DNA of 64,000 nt from Brevundimonas sp. UBA6550 (GTDB lineage Bacteria > Pseudomonadota > Alphaproteobacteria > Caulobacterales > Caulobacteraceae). The stretch spans positions 310,001-374,000 of the forward strand of contig NZ_DJKE01000001.1 in the NCBI RefSeq assembly GCF_002434505.1. The letters run 5' to 3'. The first letter of the stretch is position 1, and every line of letters begins with the position of its first letter. The position numbers and the translations under genes are program-made. The notes under the pieces were generated by a model. That model saw only the letters and a list, made by a program, of their open reading frames with translations. It had not been told where the DNA came from and ran no database searches. Positions 18,415-28,116 of this stretch are shown here, one piece after another.

Positions 18415-19061
18415 CGATCACGGACTTCGCCGCCTTCATCCGCAATAACACGCGGCTGCAGACCGTGCCGCACGCGCCGGAGATTTCCCTGTGGCTGGCC
18501 GACGAGATCACCCCGATCTGGCGGCTGACGGAGGAGGAGCTGGGCGAGATGGGCGTGCCGCCGCCCTTCTGGGCCTTCGCCTGGGCGGGCGGGCAGGCAT
18601 TGAGCCGCTACCTGCTTGACCATCCGCATGAGACCGCCGGCAAGCGGGTGCTGGATTTCGCCGCCGGCTCGGGTCTTGTCGGCGTGGCGGCGATGAAGGC
18701 GGGCGCGGCCTCGGTCCTGTGCGCCGACATCGACCCCTTCTGCCAGGCCGCCGTCGCCGCCAATGCGACCGCCAACGGGGTGACGCTGGCCTTCACACAG
18801 ACCAATCTGCTTGACGCCCCGCCGCCGGAGGTCGAGGTGATCTGCGCCGGCGACATCTGTTACGAACGCCCGATGACCGACGCCGTCCTGGCCTGGCTGG
18901 CCCAGGCCCGCGCCCGGGGGACGCGCGTCCTGATCGGCGATCCGGGGCGCACCTATTTCCCACAAACGGGCCTGGATTTCCTGGCCGAATACCGCGTCCC
19001 GACCTCGCGCGAACTGGAGGACCAGGAGATCAAACGGTCCTCCGTCTGGGCCATGCCTTAG
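18411..19061 (+). CDS. Class I SAM-dependent methyltransferase, METTL20/PrmA-like
   Basis: The 216-residue protein has the Rossmann methyltransferase motifs: VLDFAAGSGLVGVAAMKAGA (motif I), CADIDPFCQAAVAANATANG (motif II) and AGDICYERPMT (in place of the usual NPPY-like motif). The early block PPPFWAFAWAGGQALSRY is characteristic of the ETFBKMT/METTL20 and L11 methyltransferase-like group, which modify lysines of proteins. Substrate is not known here. It overlaps the desaturase gene by 4 nt. Confidence 0.82.
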   Translation: MTITDFAAFIRNNTRLQTVPHAPEISLWLADEITPIWRLTEEELGEMGVPPPFWAFAWAGGQALSRYLLDHPHETAGKRVLDFAAGSGLVGVAAMKAGAASVLCADIDPFCQAAVAANATANGVTLAFTQTNLLDAPPPEVEVICAGDICYERPMTDAVLAWLAQARARGTRVLIGDPGRTYFPQTGLDFLAEYRVPTSRELEDQEIKRSSVWAMP

Positions 19062-19072
19062 ACGGCCCTCGC

Positions 19073-19636
19073 TTAAGCGGATTGGCCTTCGTGCCGGCCC
19101 TCGCCGAATTCCTCGATCATCTTGGCGTTGAAGGCCGGGATGTCGTCGGGGCAGCGGCTGGTGACCAGGCCCTGATCCACCACCACCTCCTCGTTGACCA
19201 CATTGGCCCCGGCGTTCTTCAGGTCGGTGCGGATGCTCTCGAACGCCGTCATCGTGCGCCCCTCGACCACCCCCGCCTCGATCAGCAGCCAGGGTGCGTG
19301 ACAGATGGCGGCGACCGGCTTGCCCGCATCGAAGAAGGCCCGCACGAAGGCGACCGCATCCGCATCGGCGCGCAGCAGGTCGGGGTTGGCCACCCCGCCC
19401 GGCAGCAGCAGGGCCGAATAGGCCGAGGCGTCCACCGCCGCCACCGCCTTGTCCGCCGTCACCTTCTCGCCCGGCGTCAGATGGTCGAAGCCCTGAAACT
19501 CCCCGGCCTTCAGCGACACGATCTCCACCACCGCGCCCGCATCCTTCAGCGCCTTCATCGGTTCATTCAGTTCGATCAGCTCGACGCCGTCGGTCGCCAG
19601 GATGGCGACGGTCTTGCCGGAAAGGGTCTGGGCCAT
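19073..19636 (-). CDS. DJ-1/PfpI family protein (YhbO-like)
   Basis: This 187-residue protein has the nucleophile elbow AICHAPW with Cys112, the early GVELIELNEP block and GFDHLTPGEKV, typical of PfpI/YhbO-type class I glutamine amidotransferase-like proteins. Such proteins act as glyoxalases, deglycases or chaperones under stress. A Glu near the N-terminus (GVELIEL) fits the catalytic Glu. ATG at 19636 follows GGAG. Convergent with the methyltransferase gene with an 11-bp gap. Confidence 0.88.
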   Translation of the reverse strand: MAQTLSGKTVAILATDGVELIELNEPMKALKDAGAVVEIVSLKAGEFQGFDHLTPGEKVTADKAVAAVDASAYSALLLPGGVANPDLLRADADAVAFVRAFFDAGKPVAAICHAPWLLIEAGVVEGRTMTAFESIRTDLKNAGANVVNEEVVVDQGLVTSRCPDDIPAFNAKMIEEFGEGRHEGQSA

Positions 19637-19742
19637 GGGACATGCTCCGTTTTTGAAAGGGGTTCGGCGCGATGAACCCACGGCAAGTCAAAGGGTTGCG
19701 GCTCCGCTTGGCGCAAACGACCGTCCGCCCCACATATCCTCC

Positions 19743-20132
19743 ATGCGAATGCTCCTGACCCTGACGACCCTGCTGGCGGCCGCCGCGACGCCCGTCCTGG
19801 CCCAGACCTATCCCCTGCCCGGTCGCCCGTACGGCGCCTATCCGGGCGGCGTCCCCGCCGCCATCGCCGACCAGCATCGCTATGAGAACGACCGCCTGCG
19901 CGCCCAGGCCCAATCGAACGCCGACCAGGCCCGCCAGCAGCAGATCGAGACCCAGCTTCGCCTGCGCGCCATCGAATCCGCACGCGGGTCGACGGCGCCG
20001 TCCGCCCTGCCGCCCCGGCCCCTCTATGGCCCCGAGCAGGAGCGGGCGCTGCGCCAATCCGCCGCCGAACGCCGCCAGGAAACCGCGCAAGGCGTCAGTC
20101 AGATCGACGCCTGGCTGGACCGTCCGCATTAA
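19743..20132 (+). CDS. Small secreted hypothetical protein, Gln/Arg-rich
   Basis: The 129-residue product has a clear signal peptide (MRMLLTLTTLLAAAATPVLAQ). The mature part is rich in Gln, Arg and Ala (DQARQQQIETQLRLRAIESARG), likely a coiled or helical segment, with Pro-rich turns (YPLPGRPYGAYPGGVP). The only Cys-free, Arg-rich tail ends DAWLDRPH. Start ATG at 19743; no strong RBS. Family not recognised. It is divergent from the DJ-1 gene. Confidence 0.7.
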   Translation: MRMLLTLTTLLAAAATPVLAQTYPLPGRPYGAYPGGVPAAIADQHRYENDRLRAQAQSNADQARQQQIETQLRLRAIESARGSTAPSALPPRPLYGPEQERALRQSAAERRQETAQGVSQIDAWLDRPH

Positions 20133-20202
20133 GGCGACGCATCCCTTCCCTCTCCCCCGCGTTCCGGCCTAGCTTAGGCAGGGATCAGGCGGAGAACGAC
20201 AT

Positions 20203-21054
20203 ATGCAATGGCAGGGCGGACGGACGGGCGGCGGGGTCGAGGACCGGCGCGGCATGGGCGGCGGCGCCATCGCGGGGGGCGGCATCGGCGTGGGCGTCCT
20301 GGCCCTGATCGGCTATTTCGTCTTCGGCATAGACCCGTCCACCACGACCCAGCTGGCCAGTCAGCTTGGCGGCGTGGGCGCCTCGGAACAGCAGGGACAG
20401 GTCGGCACGCCCGAGGATCAGGCCGGTCGCTTCGTCGACGTCATCGGCGCAAACATCAACGATGTCTGGGCGCAGAAGCTGAACGGCTATCAGCCGCCGA
20501 AGGTCGTGATCTACGAACAGGGTACGGGGACAGGCTGCGGCTATGGCCAGTCGGCCATGGGCCCCTTCTACTGCCCCAACGACAAGACCGTCTATCTGGA
20601 CCTGGGCTTCTGGCAGGAGATGGAAACCCAACTGGGCGCATCCGGCGCCGACTTCGCCCGCGCCTATGTCATCGCCCATGAGTTCGGCCACCACGTCCAG
20701 ACCCTGACGGGAACCTCGGATCAGGTTCGCCAGGCCCAGCAACGCGCAAGCGGCCAGGGCGAGGCCAATCGCTATTCCGTCGCGCTGGAGCTTCAGGCCG
20801 ACTGCTACGCCGGTGTCTGGGCCAAGAACGCCTCGGCCGTCTCCAACGGTCAGGTGGCGCTGGAGCCCGGCGACATCGAGGAAGGCATGAAGACCGCCCA
20901 GGCCATCGGCGACGACACCCTGCAACGGCGCGGCGGCGGGCGCGTCTCGCCCGAAAGCTTCACCCACGGCTCCTCGGCCCAGCGGGTCGAATGGCTGCAG
21001 CGCGGCTATCAGTCGGGCGACCCCGCATCCTGCGACACCTTCGGCGGCGCCTGA
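20203..21054 (+). CDS. Neutral zinc metallopeptidase, YpfJ family (PF04228)
   Basis: The 283-residue protein starts MQWQGGRTGGGVEDRRG, as family members do. A single membrane helix follows at about residues 23-46 (GGGAIAGGGIGVGVLALIGYFVFG). The zinc site HEFGHHVQ lies around residue 162, with a later acidic block LELQADCYAG providing the third ligand. The periplasmic domain carries CGYGQSAMGPFYCPND. The substrate is not known. ATG at 20203 with GGAGA nine bases before. Confidence 0.88.
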   Translation: MQWQGGRTGGGVEDRRGMGGGAIAGGGIGVGVLALIGYFVFGIDPSTTTQLASQLGGVGASEQQGQVGTPEDQAGRFVDVIGANINDVWAQKLNGYQPPKVVIYEQGTGTGCGYGQSAMGPFYCPNDKTVYLDLGFWQEMETQLGASGADFARAYVIAHEFGHHVQTLTGTSDQVRQAQQRASGQGEANRYSVALELQADCYAGVWAKNASAVSNGQVALEPGDIEEGMKTAQAIGDDTLQRRGGGRVSPESFTHGSSAQRVEWLQRGYQSGDPASCDTFGGA

Positions 21055-21091
21055 TCGCCGCCTGTTCCCGACAACGACTGATTGACTGATT

Positions 21092-22729
21092 ATGCATGAC
21101 CGCGCCGGCCTGACCGCACGCCCCGAAGACCTGATCGACCTGGACGCCCTGCTCGGCGCCTATGAGACCGTGCGGCCGGACATGGCCGACCCGATGCAGC
21201 GGGTGGTGTTCGGCACCTCAGGCCATCGGGGCTCCAGTCTGGACGGCGCCTTCAACCAGGCTCACATCCTGGCCATCGCCCAGTCCATCGCCGAATACCG
21301 CGCGGCGCAAGGCGTCGACGGCCCGCTGTTCCTGGCCCGCGACACCCACGGCCTGTCCGAGCCGGCCTTCCGCACGACGCTGCAGGTGCTGGTCGCCAAC
21401 GGGCTCGAGGTGCTGATCGACGCCCGCGACGGCTTCACCCCGACGCCGGCCGTATCGCACGCCATCCTGACCCACAACCGCACGAATGCGCGTCAGGCGG
21501 ACGGCGTTCTGATCACCCCGTCGCACAATCCGCCGCGCGACGGCGGCATCAAATACAATCCCCCCTCGGGCGGCCCGGCAGGCAGCGAGGCCACCGCCGC
21601 CATCGCCGCCCGCGCCAACCAGTTGATCGAGGGCGGCCTGCAAGAGGTGCGCCGCGTCCCGTTCGCCCAGGCCCATGCGGCGGCCGGCCGTTTCGACTAC
21701 CTGTCCGCCTATATCGACGACCTGCCCAGCGTGCTGGACCTGGACGCCATTAGAAACGCCGGGGTTCGCATCGGCGCCGATCCGCTGGGCGGCGCCGCCG
21801 TCGCCTATTGGGGCGAGATCGCGGATCGCCACCGACTGGACCTGACCGTGGTCAACGATACCGTCGATCCGCGCTGGGCCTTCATGCCATTGGACGCCGA
21901 CGGCAAGATCCGCATGGACTGTTCGTCGCCCTCGGCCATGGCCGGACTGATCGGCATGATGCAGGGCGGCTCGGCCTATGACGTCGCCTTCGGCAACGAC
22001 GCCGACGCCGATCGCCACGGCATCGTCACGCCCGACACGGGCCTGATGAACCCCAACCATTTCCTGGCCGCCGCCATCACCTATCTGTTCGCCAACCGAC
22101 CCGGCTGGGGCGCGGACGTGGCGGTGGGCAAGACCCTGGTCTCGTCGTCCATGATCGACCGCGTCGTCGCCGGCATGGGCCGCCGCCTCTTGGAGGTGCC
22201 CGTCGGCTTCAAGCATTTCGTGCCCGGCCTCTTGGATGGAACGGTCGGTTTCGGCGGCGAGGAATCGGCCGGGGCGTCCTTCCTGCGCCACGACGGCACG
22301 GTCTGGACCACCGACAAGGACGGCATACTGCTGTGCCTGCTGGCCGCCGAGATCCAGGCCCGCACGGGGCGCAGCGCCAGCCAGCTCTACGCCGGTCTGA
22401 CGGATCAGTACGGCGCCCCCGCCTACGCCCGCGTCGACGCGCCCGCGACCCGCACGGAAAAGGCCCGCCTGGCCGCCCTCAGCCCCTCGGACGTGACCGC
22501 CACAACCCTGGCCGGGCAGACCATCACCGACATCCTGACCAAGGCCCCCGGCAACGGCGAGGCCATCGGCGGCCTGAAGGTGGTCACCGCCGACGCCTGG
22601 TTCGCCGCCCGTCCCTCGGGCACCGAGGATGTCTACAAGATCTACGCCGAATCCTTCCTCGGCCCCGACCATTTGGCCCAGGTTCAGGACGAGGCCAGGG
22701 CCGTGGTGGCGACGGCGCTGGCGGGCTGA
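21092..22729 (+). CDS. pgm: Phosphoglucomutase, alpha-D-glucose specific
   Basis: The 545-residue phosphohexomutase has the active-site serine loop [20 protein letters not shown], the Mg-binding loop DADADRHG, the sugar-specificity loop GGEESAG and the C-terminal phosphate-binding [16 protein letters not shown]. Length and N-terminal block ([10 protein letters not shown]) match the E. coli Pgm type. It interconverts glucose-1-P and glucose-6-P. ATG at 21092. An unknown gene follows after 5 bp. Confidence 0.95.
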   Translation: MHDRAGLTARPEDLIDLDALLGAYETVRPDMADPMQRVVFGTSGHRGSSLDGAFNQAHILAIAQSIAEYRAAQGVDGPLFLARDTHGLSEPAFRTTLQVLVANGLEVLIDARDGFTPTPAVSHAILTHNRTNARQADGVLITPSHNPPRDGGIKYNPPSGGPAGSEATAAIAARANQLIEGGLQEVRRVPFAQAHAAAGRFDYLSAYIDDLPSVLDLDAIRNAGVRIGADPLGGAAVAYWGEIADRHRLDLTVVNDTVDPRWAFMPLDADGKIRMDCSSPSAMAGLIGMMQGGSAYDVAFGNDADADRHGIVTPDTGLMNPNHFLAAAITYLFANRPGWGADVAVGKTLVSSSMIDRVVAGMGRRLLEVPVGFKHFVPGLLDGTVGFGGEESAGASFLRHDGTVWTTDKDGILLCLLAAEIQARTGRSASQLYAGLTDQYGAPAYARVDAPATRTEKARLAALSPSDVTATTLAGQTITDILTKAPGNGEAIGGLKVVTADAWFAARPSGTEDVYKIYAESFLGPDHLAQVQDEARAVVATALAG

Positions 22730-22734
22730 AGCCC

Positions 22735-23193
22735 ATGAGCGTCCGCCGCTTCCAGATTTTCTCGGACTATTTCCAGTTCTACGTCTGCGACGAAACCTAC
22801 GTCACCGACACCGCCGCCTTGTGGAGCGCGGACAGCGACCCGATGCTGGCCGTCGGCCCCGACCTGATCGCTATCGGCACGGTTCGCAACATGCTGGTGC
22901 CGGTCGAGCTTGAAATCCTGCCCGCCGAACCGGCGCCCGACCCGAGCGCCTGGGACCAGGTCCGCGACTGCGGCCTCAGCCTGGCCAGCGGCGCGCTGAT
23001 CGTATTTGGCTGCACCGACGATCCGTACGCGGCCCTGCGCATCGCCGCGCCCGCCGGCGACTATGCCGCCCGCGTTTCCCACGGCGGACTGGACACCCTG
23101 TCCGAAGACGGGCTGGACGGCGACGACCGCTATCGCATCCAGCTCTGGCCCGGCCCGGTGCGTCCCGTGACCGTGGTCAAAGGCCCCGCCTGA
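22735..23193 (+). CDS. Hypothetical protein downstream of pgm (152 aa)
   Basis: The 152-residue protein begins MSVRRFQIFSDYFQFYVCDE and looks like an all-beta soluble protein with no signal peptide or membrane segment. It contains WSADSDPMLAVGPDLIAIGT and ends YRIQLWPGPVRPVTVVKG. I do not recognise the family; a vague resemblance to ComJ-type small beta proteins is not strong enough to use. The start lies 5 bp after the pgm stop, so it is probably co-transcribed. Codon composition matches the surroundings, so it is likely real. Confidence 0.65.
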   Translation: MSVRRFQIFSDYFQFYVCDETYVTDTAALWSADSDPMLAVGPDLIAIGTVRNMLVPVELEILPAEPAPDPSAWDQVRDCGLSLASGALIVFGCTDDPYAALRIAAPAGDYAARVSHGGLDTLSEDGLDGDDRYRIQLWPGPVRPVTVVKGPA

Positions 23194-23198
23194 AGGGT

Positions 23199-23983
23199 TC
23201 AGATCAAACCCTCGATCCATGCCCTCAGCGGATTGGCGGGATCGGACAGCAGTTTGATCACCATGCCGATGCAGATCACCACCAGCAGCGGCCGGATCAG
23301 CCGGGGTCCGAACCGCATGGCGGCGTGCGATCCCATCCAACCGCCCATGACCTGACCTGCCGCCATGATCAGGCCGACGGCCCACAGCACATGGCCGCCA
23401 ACGGCGAACACCACCACAGACACCAGCTGGAGAAGTTCAGCGCCTTGGTGTGGGCCGTCGCCCGGGTCAACCCCATCCCCATCAGGGTCACCAGGGCCAG
23501 GGCGAAGAAGGACCCCGCGCCGGGCCCGAAGAAGCCGTCGTAGAAGCCGATCCCGCCCGCCACGGCCCCGAAGGCGAAGGGCGTCAGCCGCGCATGGACA
23601 TCCTCGTCGCTGGCCTTGGGTCCGATCAAAAAATAGACCGCGATCCCCGCCAGCAGCAGCGGCAGCAGCACCATCAACCAGGTCGCATCGACGAAACTGA
23701 CCACCACCGCGCCCAGGGCCGCGCCGACCACGGTGGCGATCAGCGGCCATTTCAGCAGGGCGAAGTCGATCCGCCCCTTGCGCCAGAAGGTCCAGGTCGC
23801 CGAGGCCGTGCCGAAACTGCCCTGAATCTTGTTGGTGGCGATGGCCGCCACCGGATTGACGCCGACCGCCAGCAACACCGGCACGGTGATCAGGCCGCCG
23901 CCCCCGGCGATGGCGTCCACGAACCCCGCCGCCACGGCTGCGGCGAACAACAGGGCGATGATTTCCGGGGCGAAGTCGATCAT
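23199..23983 (-). pseudogene. TauE/SafE (TSUP) family permease, frameshifted
   Basis: The N-terminal part (from ATG 23983) reads as TSUP: AGFVDAIAGGGGLITVPVLL, then GIGFYDGFFGPGAGSF. After HTKALNFSS the frame leaves homology and stops at 23369. The family sequence resumes in another frame with LVSVVVFAVGGHVLWAVGLIMAAG and continues to TGA at 23199. The junction is at about 23424-23430. Restoring four bases there (TCCAGC-AAC-CTGGTG) would join the halves into about 260 residues, the normal size. It is either a recent 4-nt deletion or an assembly error. TSUP proteins export or import sulfonates or sulfite. Confidence 0.8.
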
Positions 23984-24029
23984 GGCGCGGACCTAGGCCG
24001 TTCGCCGCCGCCGATCCAGCCTCAATCGG

Positions 24030-24986
24030 TCAGGCCCCGACCGTGATCTGCATCGACCGTTCCACGAACAGGCGCGGGCCGCGCAGGTCCAGGACGACCC
24101 GGCGATCCTCGAACGCCGCCATGCCCACCAGGGCCTTGGGAAAGCCCGGCACGGCCACGTCGTCATAGATGGCCACGGCCGCCTGCCGATACAGTTCGTC
24201 GCCGATGGTCAGGGTGCGGACGATCACCGTCTCGGCGCCCACCACGCCGCCCAGGACGATGCTCTGGCCTGGCGTCCGCGCACGTCCGTCCAGCAGGCCC
24301 GCCGCCTGGGCCGTCTCGCGCGTGACGGCCAGCACGGCCGAGGCGCCGGTGTCGATCACCGCATCGACCGCCGCCCCCTCCACCGTGATCGCCGCCTGCA
24401 GCGCCTTGCCCGCCCGCGTCACCGCGACGGACGCAAGCCCCGGCGGCGGGGTCCAGCCCGCTCGCGATGTCAGCCTGATCCGCCGCTTGCGCGTATCCAG
24501 ATCCAGGATCAGTTCGCGCAGCACGTCCTGGCCCAGGATCAGGGGCGCGCCCAGCCCCTTGTCGCTGGCCAGCGGCCCCAGCCCCAGGATGGCGGCGCGC
24601 AAACCCGCCAGCCGCACCCCCTGCGGGCCGCCGATCGCGACGTCCAGCGTCGCGCCGCGCCCGACCTGGGCCTGGCCGCCGACCCCATAGGCCACCATGG
24701 GGATGTCGAACACCTGGGTCAGGCCCAGCGTCTCGACCAGCGAACGGTCGATCACCGAATACTGCGCCCCGGAATCGATCAGCGCCCGCACAGGCCGCCC
24801 ATTCACCGAGACCTCGACCGTCGGGGTGCTGGAGCGCGGCTCGGCATAGGGCATCCAATCGCTCGCCCCGGCCGCCGGAAAGACCACCGTCGGCCCTTTC
24901 CACAGCACATGGTCGCGCAGCCACCAGGCCCCGCCCACGCCGCCGGCGATCAGCCCCAGCCGGATCAGAAGATCGCGTCGTCTCAT
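24030..24986 (-). CDS. Retropepsin-like aspartic protease family protein
   Basis: The 318-residue protein has an N-terminal RRR-containing signal or anchor (MRRRDLLIRLGLIAGGVGGAWWL) and two retropepsin-like repeats, each with a catalytic motif: ALIDSGAQYSVID (about residue 80) and AVIDTGASAVLAV (about residue 205). These give DSG and DTG, so one polypeptide carries both halves, as in bacterial Pfam asp_protease_2 members. It is likely periplasmic or membrane-anchored; substrates are unknown. No strong RBS is seen; ATG at 24986 fits the signal peptide. Confidence 0.82.
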   Translation of the reverse strand: MRRRDLLIRLGLIAGGVGGAWWLRDHVLWKGPTVVFPAAGASDWMPYAEPRSSTPTVEVSVNGRPVRALIDSGAQYSVIDRSLVETLGLTQVFDIPMVAYGVGGQAQVGRGATLDVAIGGPQGVRLAGLRAAILGLGPLASDKGLGAPLILGQDVLRELILDLDTRKRRIRLTSRAGWTPPPGLASVAVTRAGKALQAAITVEGAAVDAVIDTGASAVLAVTRETAQAAGLLDGRARTPGQSIVLGGVVGAETVIVRTLTIGDELYRQAAVAIYDDVAVPGFPKALVGMAAFEDRRVVLDLRGPRLFVERSMQITVGA

Positions 24987-25065
24987 GCGCCAGACATGGA
25001 CCGTCGCGGCGGCGGGCGCCAGCGGGGCGATGTCGCAACGTCCGTTCTCTCGCCCCTTCCTAGCC

Positions 25066-25168
25066 GTCATCCTCGCCCTTGTGGCGAGGATCCATACTCC
25101 CGGTGTCAGCATTGGCCCACTGCGGGGCGCCGGGCTTATGGATCCCAGGGACAAGCCCTGGGGATGAC
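25066..25168. repeat. Palindromic intergenic element, family C copy 1 (103 bp)
   Basis: The two ends are inverted copies: GTCATCCT...GGATCCAT at the left, ATGGATCC...GGGATGAC at the right. Each end is itself a hairpin (CCTCGCCCTTGTGGCGAGG and CCCAGGGACAAGCCCTGGG). A second copy is at 63351-63456. It sits between divergent genes. The rest of 24987-25333 has no gene I can support. Confidence 0.7.
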
Positions 25169-25333
25169 GATAACCCGGGGGACAGGGAAAGGCATGGAAT
25201 TGCCCTGAGCCGCCAATCTTGCCCTGTCGATGCGGCTACACCGTCACAACACCCCAGAACCCGACAAAATCATCCCCGTTGCGGCCAGAAACCGGGTGAC
25301 GCCGCGCCGTTCGCTGGTTACGACCAAGCCGCC

Positions 25334-26728
25334 ATGACGACTTCCAGCGCCCGCTACGTCTCGACCCGAGGCCGATCGCCCGAAACCGATTTCGCCGACG
25401 CCCTGCTGCGCGGCATCGCGCCCGACGGCGGCCTCTATATGCCGAACGCCTGGCCGACCCTGTCGCCCGACGCCTGGACCGGCGCAGCGGACTACAAGGC
25501 CATCGCCCTTCAGGTTCTGACGCTCTTCGTCGGCGACGCCCTGCCGGCCAGCGCGCTGGACCGGGCGCTGGATCGCGTGATCGCCGGCTTCGACCATCCG
25601 CTGGTCACGCCCCTGGTCGAGCTGGAGCCGGGGCTGTTCGTGCTGGAGCTGTTCCACGGCCCGACCGCCGCCTTCAAGGACCTGGCGATGCAGCTGGTCG
25701 CCAGTCTGACGGACGAGGCCCTGGCCGCCTCGGGCGAGCGGCTGACCATCCTGACCGCCACGTCGGGCGACACCGGCGCCGCCGCCGTGCGCGCCTTCGC
25801 CGGGGCGAAATCCGTCGATCTGGTCGTGCTGCACCCGCTGGATCGCGTCTCGCCGATCCAACGCAAACAGATGACGACGGTCCAGGCCGACAATGTGCTG
25901 AACCTGGCCGTGCGCGGCGATTTCGACGACTGCCAGCGGCTGGTGAAGGGGCTGCTGGCCGACGACGCCCTGCGCGCGCGCGGCCGCCTGTCGTCGGTCA
26001 ACTCCATCAACTGGGCGCGGCTGGCGGGCCAGATCCCCTATTACGTCTCCGCCACCGCCCAGTTGCGTCAGGCCGCAACCTTCGTCGTCCCGACCGGCAA
26101 TTTCGGCGACGCCTTCGCCGGCATCGCCGCGACACGGATGGGCCTGCCGTCCAACGGCTTCGTCGCGGCGGTGAACCAGAACGACGCCCTGGCCCGCGCC
26201 CTGAACGACGGCCTCTATTCGCGCCGTCCGGCGGTCGAGAGCGGCAGCGTCTCCATGGACGTCCAGGCCCCGTCCAACTTCGAACGTCTGGTGTTCGAGG
26301 CGACCGGCCGCGACGCCGAGGCCACCCGCGCTGTGTTCGAAACCTTCGCCCGCGACGGCGCCGCAGCCTTCGATCCGGCCCTGCTGGCGGCCCTGCGTTC
26401 CGAAGTCTCCGCCGTCTCCATCGACGAGGACGAGACCCGCGCCGAGATCGCCCACGCCTATGAGGCCTGGGGCCGTATCGTCTGCCCGCACACGGCCGTC
26501 GCCCTGGCCGCCGCCCGGCGGCAGGATCGCGCCAGGAGGCCGGTCGTCGCCCTGTCCACCGCCCATCCGTCCAAGTTCGGCGCCTTCGTCTCGGACGTGC
26601 TGGGCGTCGAACCCGAACCCGCAAACGTCATCGCCGCCCTGGGCGATCAGCCCGAGCGGTTGACGGTCGTCGATGGAACGATGGCGGCGGCGCGAGATGC
26701 GGTGGCGGCCTTTTCAGGCCGCCACTGA
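25334..26728 (+). CDS. thrC: Threonine synthase
   Basis: The 464-residue PLP enzyme begins RYVSTRGRSPETDFADALLRGIAPDGGLYMP, the usual ThrC opening. The PLP lysine is in GPTAAFKDLAMQ (Lys about 115). Further motifs are TATSGDTGAAAV, SVNSINWARLAGQIPYY and PTGNFGDAFAG (phosphate and cofactor loops). It converts O-phosphohomoserine to threonine. Start ATG at 25334 is without a clear RBS; an upstream open frame has no ThrC homology. thrB and the kinase-dehydrogenase fusion are nearby on the other strand. Confidence 0.95.
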   Translation: MTTSSARYVSTRGRSPETDFADALLRGIAPDGGLYMPNAWPTLSPDAWTGAADYKAIALQVLTLFVGDALPASALDRALDRVIAGFDHPLVTPLVELEPGLFVLELFHGPTAAFKDLAMQLVASLTDEALAASGERLTILTATSGDTGAAAVRAFAGAKSVDLVVLHPLDRVSPIQRKQMTTVQADNVLNLAVRGDFDDCQRLVKGLLADDALRARGRLSSVNSINWARLAGQIPYYVSATAQLRQAATFVVPTGNFGDAFAGIAATRMGLPSNGFVAAVNQNDALARALNDGLYSRRPAVESGSVSMDVQAPSNFERLVFEATGRDAEATRAVFETFARDGAAAFDPALLAALRSEVSAVSIDEDETRAEIAHAYEAWGRIVCPHTAVALAAARRQDRARRPVVALSTAHPSKFGAFVSDVLGVEPEPANVIAALGDQPERLTVVDGTMAAARDAVAAFSGRH

Positions 26729-26735
26729 ACCGACC

Positions 26736-27050
26736 TCAGCGACGATTGCCGCCGGTCAGGGCGCGCAGGAGCAACAGGCCGACGCCGGCGACCGACAGGG
26801 TCGTGACCAGCGGACGCTTGCGCGCCTCGGCCGCCACGGTGCGGGCCTTGTCGCGATAGTCGGCGGGCGCCTTTTCGACCAGGCGATCCACGGCGTCCAT
26901 GGCCTTGCCGAAGGTCTCCAGCGACTTGCCCTTGGCGTCGTTGAACGCGCCTTCGACCTGCATCTTCTGGTCGCCGACCAGATTGCCGAAAGCCTTCTGC
27001 GTCTTGCCCTGCGCCTGCGAAGCGGCGCCGTTGATCTGTTCGTCGGTCAT
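26736..27050 (-). CDS. CsbD-family protein with C-terminal hydrophobic tail
   Basis: The 104-residue protein starts MTDEQINGAASQAQGKTQKAFGNLVGD, the CsbD repeat (a general-stress family), followed by amphipathic helix (DAKGKSLETFGKAMDAVDRLVEKAP) and a short hydrophobic C-terminal helix (LVTTLSVAGVGLLLLRAL), suggesting membrane association. Function unknown. RBS GAGGAT before ATG 27050. Convergent with thrC by 7 bp. Confidence 0.85.
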   Translation of the reverse strand: MTDEQINGAASQAQGKTQKAFGNLVGDQKMQVEGAFNDAKGKSLETFGKAMDAVDRLVEKAPADYRDKARTVAAEARKRPLVTTLSVAGVGLLLLRALTGGNRR

Positions 27051-27146
27051 GATGTCATCCTCGGGGAGAGCGGCGGTTTTCGCCGTTGCACATCAAAATC
27101 CCGGTTACGCTTTCGGTTCCAGCGACGCTTCGGCGCAGGCCCGCTT

Positions 27147-28112
27147 TCACGCCGGCTCCACCGCCCGCCAGTGGTCCAGGCGGCGCAGGAAGACGGCCGG
27201 GTCCTTGGGCGTGACCAGGTTGGCCGGGTCGTGGAAGATGCGGTCGTGCAGCCGCGTGACCGTGAAGCGCAGGGCGGCGGCCTCGCCCAGGCGCGGCAGG
27301 GCGGCGCGCTCGGGGAGGCTCAGCGGCCGCACGGCCTCGTAGCCGCGCTGGAAGGCCGCCAGGGCCTCGGGCATGGGCCGTCCCTCGGCGTCGAAGCCCC
27401 AGGCCGACAGGGCGATGGCCAGGTCGTAGGCGAAGGCGCCGTCGCAGCCGAAGTAGAAGTCGATGACCGCCGACACCGCCCCGTCCGCGAACAGCACATT
27501 GTCGGGGAAATAGTCGGCGTGGATCGCCCCGCCCGGCAGGTCGTCCGTGAACGGATCGCCCAGCCGCGTCAGCGCCGCCTGGACCTGTTTCAACAGGACA
27601 CGGTCCGTGTCCGAGGCGCGCGGGGCGCCCTCGGCGCACCGATCCGCCAACCGCCGCCAGACGGCCGGCCCCACGGGATTGGCGCGACGCAGGGGAAAAT
27701 CGGCCGCCGTCTGGTGCAGGCGCGCCAGAACCGCGCCCGCCGCCGCCTGATCCGCCGCATCGGGATGGCGCAGCCAGGCGCCGGTCTTCCATTCGATCAC
27801 CGCCGCCGCGCGGTCGTTCAGCCGCCCCAGCCAGCCGCCCGACCGATCCGAAATCGGCATGGGGCAGGAAAAGCCCCGCCCCGCCAGATGGGCCGTCAGT
27901 CCCAGGCAGAACGGCAGGGAGGCGGCGTCGGTCCGCCCCTCGAACAGGGTCAGGACGAACCGTCGCGCCGCGCCGTCCTGCAGCGTCTCCAGCCGATAGT
28001 TGGTGTTCTCCACCCCCTCGGCGATGGCGGTCAGCGACACCGCCTCGCCGATGTCATAGCCGGTCAGAAAGGCGCGCGCCTGTTCCAGGGAAACGGAGGT
28101 GAAGACGGCCAT
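27147..28112 (-). CDS. thrB: Homoserine kinase, APH-like ThrB
   Basis: The 321-residue protein belongs to the aminoglycoside-phosphotransferase-like homoserine kinases (alphaproteobacterial ThrB), not the GHMP type. It begins VSLEQARAFLTGYDIGEAVSLTAIAEGVENTNYRL. The catalytic loop GGAIHADYFPDNVLF and metal site AVIDFYFGCDG are intact. It phosphorylates homoserine for threonine synthesis. The start lies 4 bp after the stop of the kinase-dehydrogenase gene on the same strand, so they form an operon. Confidence 0.93.
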   Translation of the reverse strand: MAVFTSVSLEQARAFLTGYDIGEAVSLTAIAEGVENTNYRLETLQDGAARRFVLTLFEGRTDAASLPFCLGLTAHLAGRGFSCPMPISDRSGGWLGRLNDRAAAVIEWKTGAWLRHPDAADQAAAGAVLARLHQTAADFPLRRANPVGPAVWRRLADRCAEGAPRASDTDRVLLKQVQAALTRLGDPFTDDLPGGAIHADYFPDNVLFADGAVSAVIDFYFGCDGAFAYDLAIALSAWGFDAEGRPMPEALAAFQRGYEAVRPLSLPERAALPRLGEAAALRFTVTRLHDRIFHDPANLVTPKDPAVFLRRLDHWRAVEPA

Positions 28113-28116
28113 GGAC

